Shown piece by piece: positions 46,563 through 61,000 of a stretch of DNA of 64,000 nucleotides. The DNA lies in assembly GCA_025603075.1 (NCBI GenBank), contig MU626314.1, positions 1-64,000 on the forward strand. Reading direction: 5' to 3'. How positions within the stretch are numbered: position 1 is the first letter of the stretch; each line of letters opens with the position of its first letter. Under the pieces are notes generated by a model, which was not told where the DNA came from, ran no database searches, and worked only from the letters and a program-made list of their open reading frames with translations. The position numbers and the translations under genes are program-made. This stretch comes from Neoconidiobolus thromboides FSU 785 (lineage: Eukaryota; Entomophthoromycota; Entomophthoromycetes; Entomophthorales; Neoconidiobolaceae).

Positions 46563-47516
46563 TTAAAGTTTAGCTCTTAGCTGTTCGATTTTCTTATTAA
46601 TATCCTTATTTAAAAACATGTCAAGATTAAAGTTTTTAGAGCCTGGAACAACAGCATATTGATCCATATCAATTCCAGCCTCACGTAGAAGAATTTCATC
46701 AATTATGAAGTTCCCAGTAAAACTATTGTCTTCTTTCGTTAAAATAAGGTGTGCTGAGTCTGCCATGATTTCAGGTTTACGGCTCTTTTCAGGTGCATCA
46801 AAACCCTCAATCATATCAAGTGCTGCCGTCAAAACAGAAGTATATGGCCAAAGCGCATTAACTTTGATGCCATCTCCTTTAAACTCTTCTGACATACCTA
46901 AGACACACATTGACATACCATATCTATTATAATTTAGTTTTTTTCAATAATAAATAATAATTTTTACTTTGCCATGGTATATGGGAGAAAAGAGGAAAAC
47001 CACTTTTCTTCCATGGTTAGTGGAGGCGACATATTCAAAATATGTGGATTTCTACTTTTTTTAAGATGGGGAATGGCATACTAAAAAATAAAAATTTAAT
47101 TTTAATTAAACTTTTAAAATAAAACTTACTTTAGATACTAAATAAGTGCCTCTAGCATTGACTTGATTTAAAAGATCATAACGTTTGGCATCTACTTCTT
47201 CAGTACCTTTCAAATAGATGGCTGAGGCATTATTGACTACAATATCAATCCCACCAAATTCAGCTACCGTTTTGTTTATAGCATTAATAATCTGGTCTTC
47301 AAATCGAATATCGCATACAATAGGTAATGCTTTACCACCAGCTTTTCTAATTTCTTCAGCTGCAGTATAAATAGTTCCAGGTAACTTAGGATGCGGTTCG
47401 GCTGTTTTGGCTAGGATAGCAACGTTAGCACCATCTTTAGCTGCTCGAATAGCTATAGCTAATCCAATTCCTCTTGATGCTCCAGTAATCAATAAATTTT
47501 TTCCTTTTAATGACAT
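46563..47516 (-). CDS. HSDL2: HSDL2-type short-chain dehydrogenase with peroxisomal signal
   Basis: An NAD(P)-dependent short-chain dehydrogenase of the HSDL2 group, linked to fatty-acid metabolism in peroxisomes and mitochondria. Three exons: 47516-47130, 47080-46968, 46923-46563; 286 residues. Cofactor motif TGASRGIG near the N-terminus, NNASAIYL, then the Ser of NMSPP and the YTMAK catalytic Tyr/Lys pair across the second intron, followed by NALWPYTSVLTAA. HSDL2 marks include AKTAEPHPKLPGTIYTAAEE. The last three residues are AKL, a good PTS1 peroxisomal signal. Animal HSDL2 has a C-terminal SCP2 domain; here the protein ends at residue 286 without it. Confidence 0.93.
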
Positions 47517-47791
47517 CTTAATAAGCCGTTATTGGTTTTATTATAAATAATTCAATAGCCAAGTAGAAAATGAAAATTTAAGTTTTTTTTCGAGCTTAGA
47601 AAGATTAATGATGTAAGCATATACTGTAGAATATTTTGCAATGCTAGTTAAGCTAAATTAAGAATTGCCCAATAGAAAAAACTAAGTACAATTTTTTTTA
47701 AAAACTACTCAATTATTTTTTGTTTAAAAGTTTATCATATTAAAATAAATAAATAAATATTGTTGAGAAATAGCAATCAAAATAATTTAAT
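47517..47791. other. Divergent intergenic between HSDL2 and Tpr-like gene 1
   Basis: About 275 bases that must carry promoters for both divergent genes. AT-rich; no specific element recognised. Confidence 0.5.
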
Positions 47792-50700
47792 ATGGATACG
47801 GAAACTTCGCAGATCCAATTACATCAACAACTTGATGTCCCAGAGTCTGTAATTACAAATTTAACAAAGAAAAGTAAAAGAGATAAAGATGTGAACCAGC
47901 TCCTTGTAGCTCTTGAAAGCTTTTTTACTGAGAATTCTCTTACCAAAACTAAAGACGAGATCAAAAGACTCAATGAGCAAATAGCCCAGAAGGATATCGA
48001 TTATGGTAGGAATGTTAAAAAAAATAGATTATGGTTTTAATTATATTTGTATAGAACAGGAAATTCAAGATTATCTAACAAAGCTTAAATCTTCGGAAGA
48101 AGAGAAAAAGAAAGTTATTAAGGAAAGTAAAAAGACAGAAAAGAGCTTGAAAGACAAAGGTACTATTTTAAAAAAATCAATTTATCATTCTAACATGTAT
48201 TATCAGTTAAAGAAAACGAAAGTTTAAAAAAGGATTTGGCTGAGGCAAGAGATCAATTGAATTCTATGGTTGAAGAGAAAACGAAGAATCAAGAGCAAAC
48301 TTCGAAATTCAAAGAAGAAAGAGAAAACTTAATCTCTTCACTCGAAGCAAAAGTCCTTGAATTAGAATTAATTAGAAGTAAGTCACATATCACTTAAAAT
48401 ACAAAATATTTATTATTGTAGGTATGTCAGGCAACTCTGAGAAAGATCTGTCTGAAACTAGACAGGAGCTTTCAAAGCAATCCATCATAGCTAATGAGCT
48501 ACGTTCGAGAGTAAATACTTTGGAGGTACTTTATATTCCATTAAAAAACTGGGCAACTAATTAAATGTTTAAAGAATGAAAACCTTGTTTTAGGGCAAAA
48601 CTTAGAAAGCTTTAAGGAACAAACGGATTTCGTACAAAAAGAGTTAGATGAGAAGGTGAAGGAGTTTTCGAATTACAGAATAACAAAGGTAATACAAAAG
48701 AAATGTTTTTCATAATTCTCTAATATTTAATTTTAGTCAACTGAATTATCTAAACTCCAACGAGAAAACGAAAAACTCCAAAGTGAAAGTATTATTTCAA
48801 ATTCAAAGATTGAATCGTTCACTTTACAGGTTAATAGCTTAACAAATGAACTTAAATCTAATGAAGAAAAGAACGTGGAATTAAAGAAGTTGCTCACTGA
48901 AAAAGAGAATGCATTTCAAAAAGAATTGGATGCTAATTCAAGACTTTTAGCTTTGAACAAAGAGAGTATGAATATTTCAAACGAAAGAATTCAAGGATTA
49001 GAAAATGAGATTGAGGAAATTCGAAGTACATTAGCAAATGAACGTGCTGAAAAATCTAATCTAGAACAAAAATATCAACAAAATGACATTAACCTCAATG
49101 AAAAGATTCAATCGTTAGAGAAGGAGCTCGAATCTTATAAAAGTGGTCAGTTTATCCCAGAAAATACTGAAAAATTAATATTATCTGATTCAACCAAGTT
49201 AGTTTTTAGCGCACACAAAACTGGGAAAAGCTTTACAGAAATATATTCAGAGTACATTGAGCTAGAAAAAAAGTTAAATGCAGAAAGAAATAACAGCAAA
49301 AGGTTAAAAGAGATGGTCGATGCCCTTATTAAAGAAATTGAAACAAGTGCGCCATATTTCGAAAAACAAAGGTTAGATTATGATAGAATTGTCAAAGAAG
49401 CCGAGGTTCTCTCAAGCCAACTCAATCAAGCTTTAAAGTCCAAAGAGAATTTATCAATAGACTTTAAAAAAGCTACTGCAAAAGTCGATGAATACAAAAG
49501 ATCCAGTGAGCTCCTTGAGAAAGAAGCAGATACTTTAGCGATTAAAGTTAAGGCATTGTCAATGGAGAACAAGCTATTAAAGAAAAAAGCTTCCTCAACT
49601 GAAAATCAAGACGAGAATCAACTTAATGAGAATGACACTCCTCAAGATCACGAAGAAGTTATTGAATTTACTGAGAAGGATAGGAAAGCAATCCAAGAAT
49701 TTGCAACGAAAATAGATCAAGATGAAAGGATCCTTAAAGAGCAAATCGAGTCACTTGAGAATGCATTCAATGAGAAGAAACTTGAGCTTGTAGAGGACTT
49801 AAAATTAGTTATTAAGCAGCAAGAGGAGAACCTAAAAGTTGCTCGATCTGAAATTGAAATCCTTCAAAAGGCTTCTCAAAATGTTGCAGTTGCTCCAATT
49901 CAAAATACCCAAGCACCGCCATCTTATGAACATATCCAAAACATTGAATCAGAAGAACAAGTTAAAAAATTAAGAAATGAATTGGATTTATTGAGGATAG
50001 AATCACATAAGAATTTTTCCTCTTTACTTAAAAACAATCAAAAACTAAAAGATGAACTTTCTGGAAAGGTGCAAGATTTAATTCATCTTCAAGCACAATT
50101 TAATTTTTCTGAAAGTAAATTAAATTCTTATTTCTATGCTTTTAATAATAATTTATTAAGGTCGATACTCCCTATTAAATCAAAGTTACGGATCTATTCA
50201 AAATGAATTAAAAGAATTGAGAGAAAGAAATAATACTTTAGAAATTAAACTTAATGAAAAAGACAAAATGTATATTCAGGTAAGACAATCAAAATAACAA
50301 AACTTTGATCTAATTTTTTTATAGATCTTAGAAGAATCTAATGACATTAAAGGCCAAAAAGATAAGAATGAAATTATTTTGTCTGGAATTAAGAGAGAAC
50401 TTGAGTTGACCAAGGTTTGATCCTACTTTTGGCTATACTTATAAAGTTACTAATATTATATTAGAATAACACTGAAAGAATGGAGCTAGAAATCAAAACC
50501 CTTAACAATGATAAATCGCAAATAAACGATAGGGTAATTAGACTTCAACTCCAATTAGAAGAAGCCTTCAAACGCGAGTCAATAATTTTAACTCAAAAAG
50601 AGGGAATGATTACTTCTTTAAAAGAGGAAATGTAAGTAAATATCTATATTTAATCAAGTTGTCTAAAGTTTCATAGTGAGCGTGTTAAAAATTCACTTGA

Positions 50701-53700
50701 AGAATCTCAACAAGAGTTAAGTTCCCAAAATATCTATTTTAAAAGGGAACTGAAGGCTCGCCAAGACCGTATTGATTCATTGGTAATATAATTATAATAT
50801 GGATTTTATAATTTTATTTAGTTTAAATAGAATTCGGAAATTGCTTCTATCCGTGCAGAGTTATCAGTATCTAATAGTAATTTAACACACTCAAAAGAGC
50901 GTATAAAGAGTCTTGAAGAAGATAAAGTAAGGCTTGAAGCACTTATTCAATCGTCTTCCAGTTCAGATATTATCACTGAAGAACTTAGCAAACTTCGGTA
51001 TTATTATTTTTGATCTTATTTTATAAAATATTAATTTTCAATTAGCAATGACCTTTCAAACGCGGAAAAAGAACTCCTTCAAAGTAAAACACATCAATCA
51101 GAGCTCCAGAGCTTTGCAAAGGCTAGCGAGGAAGCACTAAAAGCTTTAAGTCTTACTTATGAGGACTATAAAAAGAGTTCCGAAGAGCAAATGCGTATCA
51201 ATGAAAACAGTTATAAATCTCAAATAAATAAGTTAACTGAGATCGAAGAGCGCTTCAATAGCTTGAAAGATGAACATTCAAAATGTATCGATAAGGAAAA
51301 TGAAATGATTTCAGAATCTAAAAAGATCAAAGATGAGTTAAATTCTGAATTAAAGACATTAAAACGAGAGGTTTCTCATTTACAATCATTGCACCAAAAG
51401 AAAGATAAGCAAATAGAAAACCTCAAGACACAGCTTGATTTAAAGACTCAAAATTATGAATCGGAGTTAACCAACCACGCTGAAAAAATTAAGTCAAACC
51501 ATAAAACTAAAAAAGAGAATGAAAAACTACAAAAGGAGGTCCTAGAATTAAAGGTAACTCCTATAGGTTTTTAGTAATTTTATTTAAACGTATTATATAG
51601 ACAAAAGTTGAGCTGGCTAAAGCAGAAAACGATTCCATTGTATTTGATCTTAAGAGTCAAATTGAAACCAACAATTTAACTATTGCAGGATTGGAGCAGA
51701 GGTATGATTTATTGGAAATATTTTATAGTTTAATTAATGAAAATATAGGATTTCCCATCTTACAGCTACGAATGATACTCTTCTAGCTCAAATTGAAAAG
51801 GCTGAGGCAAAGGTTAACACATCTTTTATTTCTGTTATGTCAGAAGAAGAGAATTTAGCCAGTTCAGAGTCAAATACTGTAAATTATGACTTAATAAAGT
51901 ACTTCAAGAAAGAAAAGGAAGTTGTCCTTGCTAGAATTGAAGTTCTTGGAGCTGAAAATAGTCGCATTAAAAATGAGAGAGATAACATTCGTAAAGAATT
52001 AGACCATGTTCGTAATCTATTAAATAACGTATAGTCTTTATTTTTTAGTTAATTAGATAAATAATAATATTTTAGGATGCTAAGAGAGGGCAGGACATGA
52101 ATCAGATTTCTCATCTTAAACAGCAATTAGACGAGAAAATACTTCATTTGAAGCAATTAAACGAAAGTAATATCCATTTAAGACAAGATAATGATTCTCT
52201 TTTGAAGAAAAAGTCCAAACTTGAAGTAAAGCTTATTGATACTGAAAAGCGTTCGTTATCTGTAGATGGTAACTAAATTCAAATACAAAGTTATGTATTA
52301 ATTTTTTTTTATAGCTAAACTCCAAGAGGTTGAAAAAACAATCGAAGAGAAGGATAAACAGATTAGTGATCTTAAAAAAGATAACGAACATTGGATAAAT
52401 CGTGCACAACAAATACTTAATAGTGAGGTATCTTAATTTGATTTTTATTTTCCTTCCTTAACGTTATTTAGAGAGTCGACCCTGCAGATCATCAAAAAGT
52501 TAAAGATGAGCTAGATGCTGCAAACAAAGCTTTATCAGAATCAAAACATTCATTAGAAAAGCTAGACTTAACTGTTAAGGAGCTTGAAGAGGCGAGGAAT
52601 GAATTGAATTCAGTGTCTGTAGCTTTGAAAGAGGCTCAAATTTCTATAGAACAATATAAGCTGGATATCGAATCATTAAAAGCAAATAATAAAAACGAAT
52701 TAACTGATCTAAAGGAAAAGCTTAATAAGCAAGCTAAAATAATGGTTGCGTATAAAAAGAAGCTCCAACAAGTTCAAGCTAATAATGCTCAGCAAGGGGG
52801 TGCTAATAATGCTCAGCAAGGAGGAACGGAAGCATCAAATAAACTTCAAGATAATTACAATGCAGCGCAACAAGAAATTTCCCAGCTTAAGCAGCAAGTT
52901 AGTTCTAGCTCTTTAGAAGTTTCAAAACTTAATCAAGAGTTAGACCAAGTCAAAAAAGAAAGAGCCGAGATCATAACCCGTATCAAGAGTGGTGAAGATT
53001 CTAATCAAAATCAAGGAAATAATGAAAATTTAAAATCATCATTAGAGTCCAAAAATAAAGAGTTAGAAACACTAAACTCAACTATAAGAGTATTACAAGA
53101 GGACAAATCCGTCTTAGAATCTAAAGTTTCTTCGTTGGCGAATGATTCTAAGCTACTTTATGAAAGTATGCGTCTTCTTGTAATTCCAGAAGACAAGAAG
53201 AACGAAACCCCAAACAAGATCTCACAAATTATCAAACTCTATGGTAAATATAAAGTGATGGCAAACTCCCAACCTAAAGACAAGGCCCAGGGATCAACAG
53301 AAGTTAAGGGGGATAGCGTCAAAGGTAAAGCTCAGGGCACATCAGAAGTTAGGGAAGAAAACGACAAACAGGTCCAGGAGTTAGAAAAGGAAATCAGTTC
53401 TCTCAAAGAAGAGTTATCTCTAATAAGAACTAGTTACGACAAACTGGTTACTGATAATCAACTAACTAAAGAAAGTAATCACAAGTTGGCGCATGATATT
53501 GCTAGCCTTCAAACTGTCAATGGTAACCAACTTGAAGAGATTAATAGTTTAAAGGTAGAGCTTAGTGCCAAACTTGCTGAAATTAATTCCCTTTCTCAAG
53601 AAATAGAAAAAGTCACTGAGGAGAAACGGAAGGTAGTTTCAACCTTAGAAATGCGCGGCAAGGCACTCTCAACTAAGCATGTGAATCAATCCAAGAAATT

Positions 53701-54319
53701 ACAAGAAGAAATTTCAGAATTAAAGAATGAAGTGAGTAGATTAAATAATGAACTTAGTGGTTTTAAAGAACCAAACTCAAACCCAGTGGCCATTCCAAAT
53801 CCAAACATGGAATCAAATACATTTTCTGAGCAACTGGTGAATGAAAATATAAATGATAATGGATCAACCAACCTTCATAGGGAACAGCAATCAGAAAGTG
53901 ATAATGTAGACAAAGCTTTGGAAATAAGAAGTTCTACAATACTTCCTAGCTCAACAGATGAAATAATTAATCAAAACTCAGACATCCAAAGTACTCAAAC
54001 TGAAGATGCTCAAATTAGAAATAAAAGAAAATCTCCTGTTCCAGAAAATATCCCAGCCCCCGAAAGTGAAGTATTACATTTAAACAAAAAAGTAAAAGAG
54101 GCTGAAGTTAAGGATGACTCACTTGGAAATGATCCTCAAGCTGTATCAGAAAATAAAAATGAAGCATTAGGTAGTGAGCCTTTAGATGCCCCTGAACAAG
54201 GCACTAAGCCAGTTAATGAAAATGAAGAAGGAGATTTGGAAGTTGAAGGACTTTCGCCTTTACCTGAGAATTTAGACCTAGGAGATTTGTCAGATAATGA
54301 GCCTAACAATGAACAATAA
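47792..54319 (+). CDS. TPR: Tpr/Mlp nuclear-basket nucleoporin, copy 1
   Basis: A giant coiled-coil protein of the nuclear-pore basket, a platform for mRNA quality control, spindle-checkpoint proteins and chromatin boundaries. About 1,930 residues from 17 exons. Introns of 39-50 nt start at 48006, 48160, 48378, 48536, 48689, 50115, 50280, 50415, 50632, 50783, 50998, 51554, 51702, 52029, 52269 and 52428. Almost the whole protein is heptad-rich. Tpr landmarks: GKSFTEIYSEYIELEKKLNA then APYFEKQRLDYDRI (human Tpr has ...LTELYNAYVE... and APILKRQREEYERA), and EHWINRAQQILNSERVDP near residue 1,300. The C-terminal ~200 residues are acidic and disordered. They carry a bipartite NLS-like RKSP...KKVK and end with GLSPLPENLDLGDL. 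A Gln/Asn octamer (NNAQQGGA) is duplicated at 52782-52826. Confidence 0.92.
52782..52826 (+). repeat. In-frame 24-bp tandem duplication
   Basis: The unit AATAATGCTCAGCAAGGGGG-TGCT occurs twice (second copy ends GGAGGA). It encodes NNAQQGG twice within the last exon of Tpr copy 1. Absent from copy 2. Confidence 0.75.
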
Positions 54320-55082
54320 ATATTAAATGAGTTTGTTTCTTAAAAGTAAATTGATCAGATTGCTACGCAAATAAAAATATACTGTACTTAAAAATATTAA
54401 AATAGTTTATATTTATTTTACTATTGTTAAATTTAAATCTCTATTATATCAACTTCCAGCAGCTTAACTATTTACAAAGAATAATAATAAAAAGTTGTTT
54501 TTAAGATATAAAGTTGTCAACACATTTTAAGATTAAAAAATTTCATTTTCTATAGACGTGTTTTGGACTATTGAAATCAATATAAAATTATCAGTTTCAG
54601 CAAAAAATGCTATCAAAAATAACAGTAACAATAAATTTTGCTTGACTTGTAAAATTATACTATAACGATATAACAAATATAATCGTGATTTTATAAATTT
54701 TTTGAACATTTTTTTGTATTTATGTTAAACCATTAAAGATAATCTAACCTTAGGATCTTATAAGTAAAGTTTTTATACTTTTGACAGCAATCTAAGGCAA
54801 CTTTTAAAGGTTAAACAAAATTAAATCCTGCTATATCATATGAAGCAAACCATTATTATACTTAAAGGACAAGCTTAAACTTATATTCTTATAAAAATAA
54901 CAGGTTAAGTCTAGAGTTAATAAAGTTGCTACATTTGAGCGCTTCAGTTTAGCTATTGTTAGAACTAAGCTATGCATAGAATATTCCAAAATATTACCAT
55001 GATTTGCTTGAATGTAATGCGTAATTTCTAGTTGAATTGTAAAATTAGAATAATATTAGTTTTGAATTTCTATTTTTTTAAT
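54320..55082. other. Intergenic between the two Tpr-like genes
   Basis: AT-rich, about 760 bases, containing the 3' end of copy 1 and the promoter region of copy 2. No repeat that might have mediated the duplication is obvious. Confidence 0.5.
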
Positions 55083-58000
55083 ATGAATACAGACATACCA
55101 GAGGTCTCAATTCACACCGAACTTGGAGTTGATGAATCTGTCATTTTAAGTTTGAGGAAGAAATGCAAGCGTGATAAAAACTTAAGGCAATTATTCACTG
55201 CCATCGAACTTTTGTTTTCAGAAGAAGGATCTTATACTAAATTTAAAAGAGAGATCATCGAACTTAATAAACAACAATTAGAAAACAATCTGAAACATTG
55301 TAAGATTATATTTATGCACTGGTAATAGCTAACTTTCTTAGCACAAACTATTAAAACTTTTGAAAATCAAATTGATAAATTAAAATCCGAAAGAGATCTA
55401 TCAAAAATCAAAGAACAAGAAAACAAGGCCAATCTAAAAGGTATAAAAATATGTCTTTTATCATCAAGTTAAATTCACTTTTATACAAATAAAGAAATTG
55501 AAGACTTAAAGGGAAAACTAAAGGATGTAACAGAAAAATTCGTTGAATTCAAAAGCCATGGAGGGAAGGAAAGTTTAATAAGCACTTTGAATTCAAAGAT
55601 CTCAGAATTAGAAGCATCAAAACGTATTAATATATTGTATATAAAAAGAAGATACTAACTAATTGATAGTGACTGTAGAATCCCGTGAAAAAATGTTATT
55701 TGAAATTAGAAAGGAAAATTGTGATCTTAATACCAAAAATAACCAATTAGAGTCAACGCTATCTATTTTGAAAGTATTTTTTTGTGCTTTGATATCTTAA
55801 TCAAACTTACATCTACTTAGGGGAAAGAAAAAATCATGGATCAGAAAGTAATGTTCCATCAAGGACATTCTGATTATCTTCAAAAAGAGCTAGATAATAA
55901 AATTAATGAATTTTCTGAATATAGGGTTCAAAAGGTATATACTTAAACTCAATTTGTAGCTAACTAAAATATTATTAGTCAACTGAAATAACCATGCTAG
56001 GCAGTCAGAATGAAATGCTCCAAAAAAATATTCGGGATTTGATGTCAGATAAGGAAATTTTAAATACTAAGGTTGAAAAATTATCAGGCCAAGTCAAAGT
56101 GGAGGAAGAAAAGATTATGGAGCTAAACAAAGCAGCTAGTGAAAATGAAACAAATTATAAAAAAGATTTGAGCGAAAATTTGCTAATGTCAGACTTTTAC
56201 CAAACAAAAGCAAATAATGCTGACGAGAGAGTTCAAACTTTAGAAGAAAAGCTAGAGAAAGCCGAAACCGCATTAAGAGAGATTAAAAGCGAGAAAGAAG
56301 ATATTAAAGGTAGATATGAATTTAATGAAAAAGAGATGAAAGAAAAACTTTCAACTTTAGAAAGGCAAATCGAAGTATATGAAAACCACCATGAAGCCCT
56401 TGAGCAACTTGATCCTTCATCAGAGATTGGATCATTTAACTTGAATTTAGTAGATCCAAAATCTGGAAAGCCATACGTAAAAATGATTTCAGATTTTTAT
56501 ATACTCGAGAGCAAATTAAAATCTGAAGAAGAAAATTGTTTAAAGTTAAAAGAAATGTTAGACATTTTAGTCAAAGAATATGAATTAAAAGCCTTAGATT
56601 ATGAGAATGTTGAACGGTATTCTGAAGAGCTATTGATTAAGCTTGATCGAGCTTTAACCTCGGAGAAAAGAAGTACAGACCAATTGAAAGAGACATACCA
56701 GAAATATGAAGACTTAACAATGGAATGTATATATATAAAAGATAAAGTTGATAAGCTCGAAATTATTCGTCGATTTTATGAGAACCAGATTGAAGTTCTC
56801 AGTCAAAACACAAAAATTGATGAAAGCATTGGCGAACAGTATCATGCGAATACAACTTTACAGCCTGGAGATACAAACAGTAATGCTATTCGTCTATGGG
56901 GTGACAATGAAATGCAGAATGTTTTAGGAAACAATTTTAAATTGATACGCGGCGATGATGAAGTACAAGATAGAGGAACTAAGTGTGATAATAATTTGAC
57001 TGAAATGGTAAAACTTTCGATTCATTATTAAAACTGATAACTAATAGTTAGGAAATACAAAATATTTTGAAAATTAACCAAGAGTTAAAAATACAAGTAG
57101 CTAATGAGACACAGCGGTAATTTACATTATAAAGCATGATTTTATCTAATTCTTTATAGCTTAAGTGATGCGCAAAAAGAAATTAGAGAACTAAAAAAAG
57201 TTGCAAATAAAGATTATGACTCCTCGATTTGTAATGACATGGATGAAAGTGAGGACGAAAATGAAAATTTACAGATGGACGAGTCTAACCCTGAATTAAT
57301 TGACGTAAAATTAATATACTTTCAATTAATATAACGTATTTATATATTTAGGTTGATTTTAATAAATCAAAAAAAGCACATAATGAGAAGATAGAATTTT
57401 TAAACAAACAAATAGATAAAATGGCTGCAGAAATTAATATAAAAACCGAAAGTATAGCACATTTGGAAGCAAGTTTATTATTCGCGGAAGGTATATATTT
57501 ATTTTTAGATATAAATTGGTATTAATATTTTAGTTCAAAACAAAACGAAAGCTAGTCAGTACGAAACTATAATCGAAGAAGCTGCTGAGTTGAAAGTTAA
57601 AGTTGATAGTTTGAAAGATGAAGTTAAAGAAAAAGATGAAAGATATTACAAAGTAACCCATTTCCCCTTTATTTATTTGTTGTTATTTACTCCTTTAGCT
57701 CAATGAAAATTTTGATAAAATTAGGACTCAAATCGCAGGAGATAAAACCATGCTTTCAGAAAGCACAATTGAAATTGAGTTGTTAAAGGTCGCTAATTTT
57801 TTCTTTATTTTTTAATATTAAAGCCCGAATAGAAAGAGAAGCATAAAACTGAAACAGACTTGATGGAATTAAATAAAGAAAATATTGCGTTTCGTGATCG
57901 TATTGTAGAGTTACAACATAAATTGGAAACTTCCTTAAAAGATACAACTTTAGAGTTGAAACAAAAAGATGAACTAATTGATGCTCTTAAAAGAGAAAGG

Positions 58001-61000
58001 TAACATCATTGCAACCTTATAAAAACATCTAACTTTTATAAAGTGCTGAATTTAAAGGAATATCTGAAAAGTCCAAAAAAGACCTTTTATCTCAAAATGC
58101 ACGACTTGAAAGAGAAATCGATCTTTTTCAAGATCGTGTTAATTCATTGGTAAGTTTTATAAAGATTACTAGTTTGTTTATTTATTTTATGTAGAGCTTA
58201 GAAAAAACCTTGGTTGATGAAAAGCTTTTAGTTGCTGAAAGCGATTTAGCTAATCAGAAAAAGCTTATAAACTCATTAACTTTAGATAAGGAAAAAGTTG
58301 AACAGTTTATAAAATCTTTAAAGAGTACTGGATCAGTCAATGAAATTTTTTTAAGTTTACGGTATTTTTTTGTATTTTTTTGCATTTTTTATCAAATATT
58401 AACTTCAATCAAAGTAATGAATTAGCCGAAGCTAAAGACGAGCTTAAAAGGAGTCGTCAATATCAGTTAAATTTCCAAAACATCTCGAAAGCAAGTGAAG
58501 AGGCACTTGATAAATTATCAGTTGAATTCAAGGAGTATAAATTATCTCAAGAAAATGAGTCAAATAATCGTGATCAAAGTTTTAAACAGCAATTAGAAAG
58601 TTATCAACAGCTAGAAGATCAGTTCAATAAACTAAAAAAAACACATTTGGAATGTCTTGAAAGGGAGGAAAGTCTAGCCAGTGAAATCAATAGAATAAGC
58701 TCCCAATTGACATCAAGTACACTTGATTATCAAGAAAAGGTCAAGGAACTTGAGCTCCTTCGAGGGGAGAAAAACTCTGATTTTGATCATTACCAGAGCG
58801 AAATCCAATTAATTAATCAAAGAATTGAAGAGGAAAGGTCAAAGCATAGTCAAGAAATTAACTCAATATTGTCACTTAAAGAAAAAAATGAAGATCTAAT
58901 AAAAGGAATATCAGATGCTAAGGTAAAATCTAAATATACTATTTACTTTGTTCTAATTTTTATTTAGTCACAACTTGAGATAAAGGATAGTAAACATCAA
59001 GAATTTATTGACAGTTTCAAGAAAGAGCAAGATGATCTATATAAAAAACTTCAGGAAGTAACTTTAAAGTAAGAGGCTTGAATTTTTGTAAATACATACT
59101 AATTCAATTATAGCTATAATACATTAATCAATATAAACGAATCACTTTTGAAACAACGTGAAAAATCAAATTTAACTATAAAAAGCGTGCATTCGCCCAC
59201 TAGTTCTGCAGTAGCCACAGATGCAAAAACGCCTGATGCTGACCAATTAAATTATGACATCATACATCATCTAAGGAGAGAAAAAGAGTTTGCTCTTGCC
59301 AAAAATGAATCCCTTGAGGCCGAAATTAATCGTATTAAAATAGAAAAATCTAATGCTTTAAGAGATTTAGAGTTAACACGTGCATCAATTAATAATGTAC
59401 TTTAATATGTATACATTATACCAAATACTAACTAAAATATAGGATGGTAGCAAAGGGCAAGACTCTTCAAGGTCTTCGTCTATTAGTCAACAATTAGATG
59501 ATAAAATTAAGCAAATTAATCAATTGAATGAAAAAGAAATACACTTAAAGCTTGAAAACCAAAAACTATTGGATGACAAAACAGAATTAGGTTTGAAACT
59601 TCAAGAGTGTAAAAATCGTTGTTCTGATATATCAGGTATTTAGAATTAAAATTTTATTGACCTTTATCAACTTAATTTAATTATAGTTGAACTCCAAAAG
59701 GCCAAGCAATTATTAGAAAATAAGAATGAAAAGATCAAGAACCTTGAGCAAGATAATGAGCGTTGGATCAATCGTGCTCAGCAAATTCTTAACAGTGAGG
59801 TATTTGTCAATAGCTATATTTGTAATTTTATACTTTAACTTTTTAAAGAGGGTCGATCCATCAGAACATGAAAGGCTCAAAGAAAAACTGGAGGTTACAA
59901 ACAAGGCATTAGATGATGCAGAAGGGTCTTTAAAGGGTTTGGATGATCTTAAGAAGCAACTTGAAGAATCTAAAGCTGCCCTAGATTTAAAAAACAGTGA
60001 AATTGCTGATCTTGAAAATAAAGTAGAAAGCCAAAGCAAAATGATAACAAAATATACAACTATATTGACAAGGCTTAGACAACAGAAAAAGCAACTAGGT
60101 CAAGGGATCGCTAAGCAGGAGGAACTCGAAGATTCTAATAGTCAACAGCTTCAATCCACTGACCTTGCTAATCCTGTTGATCCTGAAACGACCTTGCTCA
60201 AAAATACGGTCAATAGTCTAAAACAAGCTAGAATTCGCGACGCACAAATACATAGGAGTCAACAAGATAAGTTGAATCAGGCCAAATCAGTGGAAATTAA
60301 AAAACTCAAAGATGATTTGGAGCAGCTCAGGAAAGAAAAGAATGAATCTGAGGCCAAACTCAAAGAATTAGAAATGAATGGACAAGCCATTGAATCATCA
60401 AAAGATACTATACTTTCATTGGAAGCTAAAATTAAAGACTTGGAATCACAAGTTTCTGCTTATGGTGCCATTGATAAAGAAAAGGCTGGAAACGAAATTG
60501 ACAATAAAATTTTTGCTGATGTGATGCGCCTCTTAAATATTACCAAAGGTGGGAAGGAATCAATACCTGGTAAAATAGCATATCTGATAAAACTTTTCAA
60601 TAAGTATAAAAAAGATAGTAGTAATTTAGAAAGTTCAAATGCATCCAATGATAAAATAGTAAGGGAAAATTTGTTACTTAAAGAGGAGCTTTCAAACATA
60701 AAAGCTGAACTCGAAAATATGAAAAATAGGTTCAATAACCTCCAATCAGATAAAGAAAAGTTACTAAGAGAGATAAATGATCTAAAGGCAGCCCTTGATG
60801 CTAAGATCATGGAACTGGATACTATTATGAAGGAAAAGGAGCAGATATCAGAAAACTTGAAAGAACAAAATAAGGTAACTTACAATGATTATAAAAACCA
60901 AATCAATAGGTATGAGCAAGAAATTTTACAGTTAAAATCCGAAATTAAAACGTTGAAATCGGATACTTTGAACGGTAAAACTAAGGATATTAACCCTCCT

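Noticed and set aside
59726-59850. Separate protein start at 59726 with a hydrophobic segment
   Set aside because: The hydrophobic part is an unspliced intron (59799-59849) of Tpr copy 2, at the same position as an intron in copy 1.
59713-60810. Antisense ORFs of 108 and 116 codons within Tpr copy 2
   Set aside because: Shadows of coiled-coil coding sequence; Ser/Phe/Leu-rich antisense peptides are expected there.
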